From positions 62,001-126,000 of the forward strand of contig SVKQ01000004.1 of assembly GCA_015068325.1 (NCBI GenBank): a stretch of 64,000 nt of DNA. The letters are read 5' to 3'. The DNA is from Oscillospiraceae bacterium (GTDB lineage: Bacteria > Bacillota > Clostridia > Oscillospirales > Oscillospiraceae). The translations under genes and the position numbers were made by a program. Of the stretch, positions 8,486 through 16,653 are shown one piece after another (within the stretch, counting starts at the first letter, position 1; each line of letters begins with the position of its first letter). The notes below the pieces were generated by a model. It did not search any database and was not told where the DNA came from. It saw only the letters and a list, made by a program, of their open reading frames with translations.

Positions 8486-8716
8486 ATGGCAGAGAAGAAG
8501 ACTTTTGAAGAGAATATGCTCCGCTTGGAGGAGATCGTGTCGAAGCTGGAGAAGGGCGACGCACAGCTCAGCGATTCGCTGGCGCTGTTTGAAGAGGGTA
8601 CCCGCCTGGCGGCCGAGTGCCGTGGTGAGCTGGATCAGGCGGAGCAGCAGGTGGTCAAGCTGATGAAGGGCGCCGACGGTGCGCCGGTGGAGAGCGATTT
8701 CCTCGCGGAGGAGTGA
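8486..8716 (+). CDS. xseB: Exodeoxyribonuclease VII small subunit
   Basis: A 76-residue helical protein with the XseB pattern (FEENMLRLEEIVSKLE, then LSDSLALFEEG). Several copies coat the XseA tail. It starts 12 bases after xseA with AGGAGG, and its stop is one base before the ispA start. Confidence 0.94.
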   Translation: MAEKKTFEENMLRLEEIVSKLEKGDAQLSDSLALFEEGTRLAAECRGELDQAEQQVVKLMKGADGAPVESDFLAEE

Positions 8717-8717
8717 G

Positions 8718-9587
8718 ATGAAATTCAATAAACATTACGCTGCCTATCAGACGGCCATTGAGGCGTATCTGGATCACCTCTTTACCGAGGAGCGGCCCTA
8801 TGGAAGGCTCTATGAGTCCATCCGTTACAGTCTGCTCTCCGGCGGGAAGCGCATCCGCCCGGTGTTGACGCTGGAATTTGCCCGTCTGGGAGGAATGGAC
8901 TGGCATCTGGCGCTGCCCTATGCCTGCGCGCTGGAGCTGGTGCACAACTACAGTCTGATCCACGACGACCTGCCCTGCATGGATGATGACGACCTGCGCC
9001 GGGGCAAGCCCACCAACCACAAGGTATACGGTGAGGCCTTGGCGGTCCTGGCAGGTGATGCCCTGCAGCCGGAGGCCTTCCGCATGATCGCCAGGGCGCC
9101 TATGATGTCCGCGGAGAACCGCCTGGAGGCCATCCAGATCCTGGCGCATGCCTGCGGCGCGGACGGCATGGTGGCCGGCCAGGTGCTGGATACGGTGTGT
9201 GACGTGCGGGATGAGGAGGGCCTGCGGGAACTGAACCGGCTCAAGACCGGTGTGATGATCTCCGCAGCGGTGGAGTTGGGCTGCGTGGCGGCCAGGATGC
9301 CGTCCACCATGCGTTTGCAGGCACTGGAGTATGCCGCACAGTTGGGCCGTGCCTTCCAGGTGCGGGACGACATGCTGGACGTGGTGGGCGATGAGGCCGT
9401 ATTCGGCAAGCCCATTGGATCTGATAAGGCGGAGGGAAAATTCACCCTGGTGGACCTGAAGGGGATCGATGGCTGCCGGGAAGAGGTGGCCGCCTGCACC
9501 GCCCGGGCCAAGGCTGCTGTGGCCAGCTGGGGTGACCGGGCGTTCCTGCTGGAACTGGCCGATCAACTGCTGGACCGGGAAAAGTAA
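8718..9587 (+). CDS. ispA: Polyprenyl (farnesyl/geranyl) diphosphate synthase
   Basis: A short-chain trans-prenyltransferase condensing dimethylallyl and isopentenyl diphosphates. The 289-residue protein has the first Asp-rich motif (HDDLPCMDDDDLRRG, about residue 85) and the second (RDDMLD, about 217). ATG 8718 follows GGAGGAG within the end of xseB; the longer frame lies in xseB. With dxs downstream it forms the isoprenoid part of this locus, interrupted by the OLE RNA. Confidence 0.94.
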   Translation: MKFNKHYAAYQTAIEAYLDHLFTEERPYGRLYESIRYSLLSGGKRIRPVLTLEFARLGGMDWHLALPYACALELVHNYSLIHDDLPCMDDDDLRRGKPTNHKVYGEALAVLAGDALQPEAFRMIARAPMMSAENRLEAIQILAHACGADGMVAGQVLDTVCDVRDEEGLRELNRLKTGVMISAAVELGCVAARMPSTMRLQALEYAAQLGRAFQVRDDMLDVVGDEAVFGKPIGSDKAEGKFTLVDLKGIDGCREEVAACTARAKAAVASWGDRAFLLELADQLLDREK

Positions 9588-9598
9588 TGAGAGAACGC

Positions 9599-9630
9599 AG
9601 CACCGCAGCCGGCATAACGGCTGCGGTGCT
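9599..9630 (+). terminator. Strong hairpin after ispA without T-tract
   Basis: AGCACCGCAGCCG (9599-9611) and CGGCTGCGGTGCT (9618-9630) form a perfect 13-bp stem with a 6-base loop. No run of T follows, so it may be a Rho-type, processing or partial-termination element separating ispA from the OLE promoter. Confidence 0.5.
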
Positions 9631-9682
9631 GTGCCGCAGACGGCGTAAATCACCTTTTGCCGAACAACCTCTGTAGAAGCAG

Positions 9683-9711
9683 TTGTCAATTGCAGCAAAA
9701 TGTGATATGAT
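9683..9711 (+). promoter_or_regulatory. Promoter of the OLE RNA
   Basis: TTGTCA (9683-9688), 17 bases, TATGAT (9706-9711) with an extended TGA just before the -10. Transcription would begin near 9718-9720, exactly where the terminal stem of the OLE RNA begins. Confidence 0.75.
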
Positions 9712-9718
9712 ACATAAC

Positions 9719-10376
9719 TACTGAACAGTGGCGCAGTATCCTAGTCAGATCTGCCGTTTCCTAAGAGGGGCCTAAAAATCCCTTAAAGGGCACACCTGTG
9801 AAACCTCTGGTGCCTGCTTCTTACGCCCAGTTTGGGGTGGGTGCTGGAGGGAGGCGCGGCCCCAGCCGTAGCCTGCGGATGTAGGGCGCCCTCCAATGGC
9901 ATGGAGGACCCGACCCTGCCTCTGTGGAGACCTGCTGTTGTGCGTGGGCGTACTCCCCATGAGGTAAGCGACCTGCGTACGAGGCAGATGATAAGAAACC
10001 TGCAATGCGGTGCTAAAGCGGCCTATGCTGCCCTAACGCTGTGTGCAGAGTAGCCTGCCTTGCGTGGGTTGGGTGGATAGGGGAGCTGATGCACCGACTC
10101 CCCGGCCAGGGACGACGTGATATTCCCTTGAAACCCCACCTGCAAAAGAGGATAAGAAACGGTTTGACTGCTGTGGAAATCACCTAGGCTGTCCTGTCAT
10201 GGGGCACCGGAGGGATTGCAGTGCGGACTAAGTGGCAGTCGGGTACCACGTACCGGCAACAACGTGGCGCAGCGCTGAAAGGGAAACCGCCTGATCGGCG
10301 ACGAGAGGCGTGCTGTGGGGAAAGCCAACCCGTACCTAAGCCGTAAGATTTACCTTCGGAGCTGCCCTGTTCAGTA
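9719..10376 (+). ncRNA. ole: OLE RNA (ornate, large, extremophilic)
   Basis: A ~658-nt non-coding stretch lies between ispA and oapA, the position where OLE RNA is found in Bacillus halodurans and relatives. Its ends pair perfectly over 10 bp: TACTGAACAG (9719-9728) with CTGTTCAGTA (10367-10376), followed by TTTTT. Several GC-rich internal hairpins are visible, for example GGGGAG/CTCCCC around 10080-10102 and a long stem around 9845-9895. No frame within it has Shine-Dalgarno support or a protein-like composition. OLE RNA works at the membrane with OapA and other proteins in energy and stress adaptation. The call rests on context, size and folding; a covariance-model search would settle it. 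Confidence 0.92.
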
Positions 10377-10401
10377 TTTTTGACAAGTGAGGAAAGCCAC
10401 C

Positions 10402-10962
10402 TTGCGCGACAGAGAAAAAGCAAAAAAGAAAAACGGTGGAAACCATTGGGTGCTGCGGGTATTCCTGATGTCCGTGGCACTGTCGGCAGTACTGAGTCTG
10501 CTGTCTTCAGTGGCGCTGTCTGGTGCCGGCTATGTCGTGGCGGTGCTGGTGCTGCTGGCTTTTATTGCCCTGGGCATCCTCTTCGACATGATCGGCGTAG
10601 CGGTCACGGCGGCCGATCCGCGCCCCTTTCATTCCATGGCAGCCCATCGGGAAAAGGGCGGCCGGGAGGCGATCCGCCTGCTGAACAATGCCGAGCGGGT
10701 CAGTTCCTTTTGCAACGATGTGGTGGGCGATATCTGCGGCATCGTCAGCGGCTCTACCGCGGCCGTGATCGTGACGCAGCTGCAGCACAGCCTTTCCACT
10801 ACATCGGTGCTCCTCTCCATCGGTGTCACGGCGCTGATCTCCGGCGCTACCATCGGCGGCAAGGCCCTGGGGAAAACGGTGGCCATCAACGATTGCACCA
10901 GGGTGGTCCATCGGGTGGCCCTTGTGATGAGCACCCTGCATCTATCTCGCGGAAAAGGATGA
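10402..10962 (+). CDS. oapA: OLE-associated membrane protein OapA
   Basis: OapA binds OLE RNA and brings it to the membrane. The 186-residue protein has a very basic N-terminus (RDREKAKKKN), two hydrophobic helices (VLRVFLMSVALSAVLSLL; YVVAVLVLLAFIALGILFDM), a conserved centre (VSSFCNDVVGDICGIVSG) and a third hydrophobic segment (SIGVTALISGATIGG). TTG 10402 is preferred because AGGAAAG precedes it; GTG 10387 is an alternative lacking a clear site. It starts 25 bases after the 3' stem of OLE RNA and ends six bases before dxs. Confidence 0.9.
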   Translation: MRDREKAKKKNGGNHWVLRVFLMSVALSAVLSLLSSVALSGAGYVVAVLVLLAFIALGILFDMIGVAVTAADPRPFHSMAAHREKGGREAIRLLNNAERVSSFCNDVVGDICGIVSGSTAAVIVTQLQHSLSTTSVLLSIGVTALISGATIGGKALGKTVAINDCTRVVHRVALVMSTLHLSRGKG

Positions 10963-10968
10963 GATATT

Positions 10969-12822
10969 TTGATCCTGGAACAGATTCAAGATCCCTCCGA
11001 CGTAAAAAAACTCAATGACGAGCAGGTGCGGCAGCTCTGTGCGGAGCTGCGTGATTTCCTGGTAGAGAAGGTGTCCCATACCGGCGGCCATCTGGCGTCC
11101 AACCTGGGCGTGGTGGAGTTGACCGTGGCGATCCACCGTGTGTTCGACACATCCCGTGATCGCCTGGTATTCGATGTGGGGCACCAATGCTATGCGCACA
11201 AGGCACTGACTGGACGGCGGGACCGATTTGACACGCTGCGGCAGTTAGACGGCCTCTCCGGCTTTCCCAAGCCACGGGAGAGCATTCACGATGCGTTTAT
11301 CGCCGGCCACGCCTCCAACTCCGTCTCGGTAGCGTTGGGCATGGCTCGGGCCAGGACACTGCAGAAGGAGGACTATCAGGTACTGGCCTTGATCGGCGAC
11401 GGAGCCCTCAACGGCGGCATGAGCTTTGAGGGACTCAACGATGCCGGCGCCTCCGGCGAGCAGATGATCGTCATACTCAACGACAACGGCATGTCCATCA
11501 GCCGTAATGTGGGTGGGCTGTCCCGCCATCTGGCGCGGTTGCGTACCAGACCGGAGTACATCGCATTCAAGCAGATCTACCGACAGAAGCTGAGTGGCAG
11601 CGCAGTCGGCAAAAAGCTTTATCATCTGAGCCATCAGGTGAAGACGGCCCTGAAAAAAACACTGTTGCCTGATATCACAGTGTTCGAGAATATGGGCTTT
11701 ACCTATCTGGGGCCGGTGGACGGCCACAACGTGGAGCAGCTGACGCAAGTGCTCACCTTGGCCCGCAACATCCGCGGCCCTGTGCTGCTGCATGTGGACA
11801 CGGTGAAGGGCAAGGGCTATCCGCCCGCCGAGCGGGAGCCTGACCGGTTTCACGGGACGGGCCCCTTTGACACACGGACGGGCGCGGCCCTGGGTGAGAA
11901 AACGGAGAGCTTTTCCGCCGTGTTCGGAGCGACGCTGACAGAACTGGCCCACCAGGATGGGCGCGTCTGTGCGGTCACAGCCGGTATGCGGGACGGCACA
12001 GGCCTGAGCGGCTTTGCGAAGGAGTTTCCTGAGCGGTTCTTCGATGTAGGTATTGCAGAAGCTCACGCGGTGGGCATGGCTGCCGGCATGGCCAGACAGG
12101 GGTTGATCCCTGTTTGCGCTGTTTATTCCAGTTTCCTGCAGCGGGGCTTTGACCAGTTGATCCACGATGTGGCCCTGCAAGGACTGCATGTGGTATTCGG
12201 CGTGGATCGGACCGGCCTGGTGGGGGCGGACGGAGAGACCCATCACGGCTGCTTTGATCCCGTGTACTTGGCCCAGGTGCCGGGCATGACGGTGCTGTGT
12301 CCCGCCAGTTTTGCCGAACTGCGGGAGATGCTCCAATATGCGATCCGCGATTGCGGTGGCCCGGTGGCGATCCGCTATCCCAGGGGGGAAGAGGAGAGTT
12401 ATCGAGACTGCGCGGACACAGGCCCCGCCGGTGTGATACTGCAGCGGGGTGAGGACTGCACTATCACCACTTACGGAGTGCTGGTCAATCAGGCACTGGA
12501 GGCGGCGGAACTGTTGCGCCGGCGGGGCATCGACGCACGTGTGGTGAAATGGAACCGCATCTCCCGCTTTGAAACGGATGAGGTCATCACGCTGCTGGGC
12601 GGGAGCCCTTGCCTCTTGGTGTTGGAGGACTGCATGGCCACCGGTTGTGTGGGCCAGCGTTTGGCGGCGATCTTGGCGCAGAATGGTGCGGTGCCGGAGC
12701 GGGTGATTTTGAAAAACTGTGGCACCACAGTGCCGGATCACGGCACAGTGGCACAGCTTCTGCACCGCTGCGCTTTGGACGCGGAGGCTATTGCCGCGGC
12801 CGTGGAGGAGGCGTTGGCTTGA
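10969..12822 (+). CDS. dxs: 1-deoxy-D-xylulose-5-phosphate synthase
   Basis: DXS makes DXP from pyruvate and glyceraldehyde 3-phosphate, the first step of the MEP isoprenoid pathway, using thiamine diphosphate. At 617 residues it is of family length. The TPP-binding motif GDGALNGG (about residue 145) and the catalytic Glu region (DVGIAEAHAVGMAAGMA, about 362) are intact. The start is TTG 10969 after AAAAGGATGAG. It is probably co-transcribed with oapA and overlaps tlyA. Confidence 0.96.
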   Translation: MILEQIQDPSDVKKLNDEQVRQLCAELRDFLVEKVSHTGGHLASNLGVVELTVAIHRVFDTSRDRLVFDVGHQCYAHKALTGRRDRFDTLRQLDGLSGFPKPRESIHDAFIAGHASNSVSVALGMARARTLQKEDYQVLALIGDGALNGGMSFEGLNDAGASGEQMIVILNDNGMSISRNVGGLSRHLARLRTRPEYIAFKQIYRQKLSGSAVGKKLYHLSHQVKTALKKTLLPDITVFENMGFTYLGPVDGHNVEQLTQVLTLARNIRGPVLLHVDTVKGKGYPPAEREPDRFHGTGPFDTRTGAALGEKTESFSAVFGATLTELAHQDGRVCAVTAGMRDGTGLSGFAKEFPERFFDVGIAEAHAVGMAAGMARQGLIPVCAVYSSFLQRGFDQLIHDVALQGLHVVFGVDRTGLVGADGETHHGCFDPVYLAQVPGMTVLCPASFAELREMLQYAIRDCGGPVAIRYPRGEEESYRDCADTGPAGVILQRGEDCTITTYGVLVNQALEAAELLRRRGIDARVVKWNRISRFETDEVITLLGGSPCLLVLEDCMATGCVGQRLAAILAQNGAVPERVILKNCGTTVPDHGTVAQLLHRCALDAEAIAAAVEEALA

Positions 12823-13622
12823 ACAGAAAGATTCGACTGGACGTGTTGCTGGCGGAGAGGGGATTGGCCGACAGCCGCCAGAAGGCCCAGGCGTTCATCA
12901 TGGCCGGCAGCGTGTTCGTGGAGGGCCGGCGTGTGGATAAACCCGGCACTGCGGTGGCAGAGGACGCCGCCGTGGAGGTGCGGGGGCAGACGATGCCCTA
13001 TGTGAGCCGCGGAGGCTGGAAGCTGGAGAAGGCCATAAAGACGTGGCCCATCGAGCTGGCGGGGAAGATCTGTGCCGATATCGGTGCCTCAACCGGCGGC
13101 TTTACCGACTGCATGCTGCAGAACGGGGCAAAACGTGTTTACGCGGTGGATGTAGGCTACGGCCAGTTGGACTGGAAGCTGCGCAGCGATCCGCGCGTGG
13201 TCTGTATGGAGCGGACCAACGCCCGCTATCTTACGGAGGAGCAGATCCCGGAAGAGTTGGATTTTGCCTCCGTCGATGTATCCTTTATCTCTCTGAAGCT
13301 AATTTTCCCGGCACTGTGTGCCCGGCTGAAGGACGGCGGCGAGAGCGCCTGCCTCATCAAACCGCAGTTTGAAGCGGGGCGGGAAAAAGTGGGAAAAAAG
13401 GGCGTGGTGCGAGACCGCACTGTGCATCGTGAGGTACTGGAGCATTTTTTGCAGTATGCAAAGGAAAACCACTTTACAGTACTTGGAATAACCTATTCAC
13501 CTATCCGGGGACCGGAGGGGAACATCGAGTACCTGGGGTATCTGCGCAAAGCGGAGGAGCCCGACGCTGTCGTCGATATCGACGCCATCGTGACAGCTTC
13601 CCACGAGGAGTTGGACACCTGA
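12819..13622 (+). CDS. tlyA: TlyA family rRNA 2'-O-methyltransferase / hemolysin A family
   Basis: The 267-residue protein combines an N-terminal S4 RNA-binding domain (IRLDVLLAERGLADSRQKAQ) with an FtsJ-like SAM methyltransferase domain (YVSRGGWKLEKAI, ADIGASTGGFTDCML). TlyA proteins methylate ribosomal RNA riboses; the exact sites here are unknown. TTG 12819 overlaps the dxs stop (TTGA) with GGAGGAGG upstream; the longer frame inside dxs is rejected. Confidence 0.92.
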   Translation: MNRKIRLDVLLAERGLADSRQKAQAFIMAGSVFVEGRRVDKPGTAVAEDAAVEVRGQTMPYVSRGGWKLEKAIKTWPIELAGKICADIGASTGGFTDCMLQNGAKRVYAVDVGYGQLDWKLRSDPRVVCMERTNARYLTEEQIPEELDFASVDVSFISLKLIFPALCARLKDGGESACLIKPQFEAGREKVGKKGVVRDRTVHREVLEHFLQYAKENHFTVLGITYSPIRGPEGNIEYLGYLRKAEEPDAVVDIDAIVTASHEELDT

Positions 13623-13668
13623 AATAGCATCATGAGGAACGAACAGACGAGACAGAAAGGAACACGAC

Positions 13669-14547
13669 ATGAAAAAGGTGATCCTGTGCCCAAATCCGTA
13701 TAGAGACAGCGATTTGAAGGTGGCGGAGCGCGCCAGAGAGATCCTGGAGAAGATCGGAATCCATACGGTCACGTCACTCCCCTTTGAGCCGGAGGGAGCG
13801 AAGGTCCGCTCCAGCCTGCAGGTGACGCCGCTGGAGGATGAAATCAAGTCGGCAGACCTGCTGGTCGCCTTCGGCGGCGACGGCACCATTCTGCATCTGG
13901 CAAAGACGGTGGCGCTCCATGACGTGCCGGTATTGGGCATCAATCTGGGCAGTCTGGGATTCATGTCGGAGTTGGAAGCCAATGAGCTGGAGCGTCTGAA
14001 GGACCTGGCCAGCTGGGATTTCGTCGTGGAGTCCCGCATGATGTTGGATGTCAGCGTGCTGCGCAGCGGGCGGACCATATACAACACCATTGCACTCAAC
14101 GATGCAGTTATCTCTAAAGGCGCTATTGCAAGAGTTGTAAGGCTACAGGCCTTTACAGAAGAGGGGCGTTTGACCCTGGTGACGGGTGATGGCGTGGTAA
14201 TCAGTACTCCTACCGGTTCTACCGGGTACTCGATGGCGGCCGGGGGACCTATCGTGGAGCCTACGGCCCGGAATCTGCTGATCACACCGATCTGTCCCCA
14301 TTCCACCCGGGCCGCCTCCTACGTACTCTCACCGGAGCATGTGATTACCGTGGAGGCCGCCGATGCCAACCGCAAATTCGTCTATCTGTCGGCGGACGGC
14401 GGCAAGGCATTCTCTCTGAAAAAAGGCGATAGAGTCACGGTGCGGCAATCCGAGTACTGCACCAAGCTGGTACGCCTTTCCAAGAAAAGCTTCTGCGAGA
14501 TCCTGGACAAGAAGATGGCCCAGGAGGCGGCCAAATACGAGGGCTGA
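13669..14547 (+). CDS. nadK: NAD kinase
   Basis: NadK phosphorylates NAD to NADP. The 292-residue protein has the GGDGT motif (FGGDGTIL, residues 68-75), the NDAVISKG motif (about 144), and a TPTGSTGYSMAAGGP loop (about 183). It sits between tlyA and recN as in many Firmicutes, but the argR/ahrC repressor gene usually found between nadK and recN is absent. Confidence 0.95.
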   Translation: MKKVILCPNPYRDSDLKVAERAREILEKIGIHTVTSLPFEPEGAKVRSSLQVTPLEDEIKSADLLVAFGGDGTILHLAKTVALHDVPVLGINLGSLGFMSELEANELERLKDLASWDFVVESRMMLDVSVLRSGRTIYNTIALNDAVISKGAIARVVRLQAFTEEGRLTLVTGDGVVISTPTGSTGYSMAAGGPIVEPTARNLLITPICPHSTRAASYVLSPEHVITVEAADANRKFVYLSADGGKAFSLKKGDRVTVRQSEYCTKLVRLSKKSFCEILDKKMAQEAAKYEG

Positions 14548-14594
14548 GACCCACAGTGAGTCGATATGAAACGATGGACGCAGGGGGTAAAGAG

Positions 14595-16268
14595 ATGCTG
14601 CAGCTGCTGCATATAGAGAATATTGCCATCATCGAGCAGGCGGATATCGCTTTCGAACCGGGGTTCAACGCGCTCACCGGCGAGACCGGCGCAGGTAAGT
14701 CCATCGTCATCGACGCGCTGAGTGCGGTGCTGGGCCAGCGGACTTCCCGCGATCTGATCCGCACCGGCAGCGACAAAGCCTTTGTCAGCGCCTGCTTTAC
14801 GGGTGTGCCCGCTTCTCTGACAGGAGATATGGTGCCGGAGCCAGACGAGGAATTACTGTTGGAGCGAGAAATCTACGCCGATGGGCGCAATCTCTGCCGC
14901 GTCAACGGCCGGCCGGCCACGGTGACGCAGCTGCGCACGTTGGGGACACGGCTTTTGAACATCCATGGACAGCACGACGGGCAGCAACTGCTGGACGCGG
15001 AGCAGCACATCATGTATCTGGATAATTTCGGCCGCACGGAGGGGGTCAAAGAGCCCTATCAGGTGGTCTATCAGCGGCTGACAGAGCTGCGGAGGCAGAT
15101 TCAGACGCTGCAGATGGACGAGGCGGAAAAAGCAAGGCGGCTGGATACCCTCCGCTATCAGATCAACGAACTGGAACATGCGGAACTGAAGAGCGGCGAG
15201 GAGGAGACACTGAACGCCCGCCGCAGTTTTCTGCGTAACAGTGAGAAGTTCATCTCGGCTGTGAGCGAGGCGGACTACTGCCTCAGCGGCGACGACAACG
15301 GAGACGGCGCGCTGCAGCTGCTACGGCAGGCGCAGGGTGCTCTTGCCGGTGTCAAGAATCTGGATGAGAACTATGGAGAACTGTTTGAGCGGCTGGGAGC
15401 CGTGTACAGTGAGATATACGACGTGGCCGACATCCTACGGGAGCGGCGGAACGATTTCGAATTCTCTCCCAATGAGTTGGACGAGGTGGAGGGGCGGTTG
15501 GATCAGCTCTACCGGCTGAAAAAGAAGTACGGGCCCTCGGTGGAGGATATGCTGGACTATCTGGAACGCTGCCGGGTCCAGCTGAACGAAATCAGTGAGG
15601 CGGACGACACGCTGATCGTCCTGGAGAAGGAGCGGCAGAAAGCGAAAAAAGCGGCGGATGAGGCGGCGCAGAGCCTGTCCGACGCACGGCGGCAGGCAGC
15701 GACAGCACTGTCGGAGCAGATCTTGTCGGAGCTGCGGCAGCTGGATATGGGCAGGATCCGCTTTGAAGTGGCATTTCGGGAGAAACCGCTGGATGAAAGC
15801 GGCATGGACGAGGTGCAGTTCCTCATATCCGCCAATGCAGGCGAGGAACTCAAGCCCATCCACCGGATCGCCTCTGGTGGTGAGCTGGCCCGCATCATGC
15901 TGGCTCTGAAGAACGTGCTGTCGGAGCAGGACCAGGTGAGTACCATGGTGTTCGACGAGGTGGACACAGGCGTCAGCGGCCGGGCGGCCCAGCGGGTGGC
16001 GGAAAAGATGGCTCGCATCAGCCGCCGCAAGCAAGTGCTGTGCGTGACCCATCTGCCGCAGCTGGCCGCCATGGCGGACACCCATTTTTCTGTGGAGAAG
16101 GGCGAGTCCGGCGGACGCACCTATACCCGTGTGAACCGGCTGGATCGCGGGGAACGGCGCGAGGAGATCGCGCGGCTCACCGGCGGCACATGTGTGTCGG
16201 AGGTGATGCTCTCCGGTGCGGAGGAGCTGCTGGCACAGGCGGAGACATACCGGAACAGCCTGCTGTGA
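14595..16268 (+). CDS. recN: DNA repair protein RecN
   Basis: An SMC-like ATPase that acts early at double-strand breaks. The 557-residue protein has Walker A (GETGAGKS, 29-36), a coiled-coil middle, the ABC signature (ASGGELARIM) and Walker B (TMVFDEVDTGVSG). ATG 14595 begins the canonical MLQLLHIENIAII; an in-frame GTG at 14556 would add 13 unconserved residues. It is the last gene of this transcription unit, followed by the tyrS leader. Confidence 0.95.
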   Translation: MLQLLHIENIAIIEQADIAFEPGFNALTGETGAGKSIVIDALSAVLGQRTSRDLIRTGSDKAFVSACFTGVPASLTGDMVPEPDEELLLEREIYADGRNLCRVNGRPATVTQLRTLGTRLLNIHGQHDGQQLLDAEQHIMYLDNFGRTEGVKEPYQVVYQRLTELRRQIQTLQMDEAEKARRLDTLRYQINELEHAELKSGEEETLNARRSFLRNSEKFISAVSEADYCLSGDDNGDGALQLLRQAQGALAGVKNLDENYGELFERLGAVYSEIYDVADILRERRNDFEFSPNELDEVEGRLDQLYRLKKKYGPSVEDMLDYLERCRVQLNEISEADDTLIVLEKERQKAKKAADEAAQSLSDARRQAATALSEQILSELRQLDMGRIRFEVAFREKPLDESGMDEVQFLISANAGEELKPIHRIASGGELARIMLALKNVLSEQDQVSTMVFDEVDTGVSGRAAQRVAEKMARISRRKQVLCVTHLPQLAAMADTHFSVEKGESGGRTYTRVNRLDRGERREEIARLTGGTCVSEVMLSGAEELLAQAETYRNSLL

Positions 16269-16284
16269 TCCTGCCGGAAAACAG

Positions 16285-16313
16285 TTGACAAAGCGGAAGA
16301 ATCCCACTATAAT
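16285..16313 (+). promoter_or_regulatory. Promoter of the tyrS T-box transcript
   Basis: Consensus TTGACA (16285-16290), 17 bases, consensus TATAAT (16308-16313). It is a full 12/12 match and probably one of the strongest promoters in the window. Confidence 0.88.
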
Positions 16314-16319
16314 AGCGCC

Positions 16320-16608
16320 GATAAGTTGATATTTGTCAATGCGATGAAGGGAAGAAGTAGCCGTTCCGGCGACCTGCCAAGAGAGACCCCGCTTGGTGGA
16401 AGGGGGAGAGGACCGAAACGGCGAATACATCCCAGAGCAGCCCTCTGAAAGCCGCGGCGGCCGGTAGGAGCGTGCCGGGTCCGCCCGTTACAGCGGTGGG
16501 GTGCGTCAGCACTCCGCGAGGCTGCTTTCCGCGAGGAGGGCGGTGAATACGAGGTGGTACCGCGATCTATATCGCCCTCTGTCCGATGCGGCAGGGGGCG
16601 TGCTTTTT
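16320..16608 (+). promoter_or_regulatory. Tyrosine T-box riboswitch leader
   Basis: The leader binds uncharged tRNA-Tyr. In Stem I, GCCGTT (16360-16365) pairs with AACGGC (16417-16422); the specifier loop 3' side reads GAATACA, giving a Tyr UAC specifier at 16426-16428 with a loop-E-like AGAAGTA opposite. The T-box core GGTGGTACCGCG (16553-16564) contains UGGU, complementary to ACCA (discriminator A) of tRNA-Tyr. The terminator stem CGCCCTCTG (16573-16581) with CAGGGGGCG (16592-16600) plus TGCTTTTT closes the leader. When tyrosine is scarce, antitermination switches on tyrS and the genes behind it. Confidence 0.93.
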
Positions 16609-16653
16609 GCTCGCTGCCGCGGCAACACGACGAAAGAAAGGAAACAGGAACAA

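Noticed and set aside
7142..8728. 528-codon minus-strand frame opposite xseA
   Set aside because: His/Gln/Arg-rich shadow of a GC-rich gene; xseA and xseB on the plus strand have clear family motifs.
9772..10053. Open frames on both strands (9772-10005 minus, 9832-10053 plus) in the ispA-oapA gap
   Set aside because: No ribosome sites, unprotein-like composition, and they lie within the structured OLE RNA.
16501..16653. 51-codon N-terminal extension of tyrS
   Set aside because: It runs through the T-box core and its terminator; ATG 16654 gives the family-typical length.
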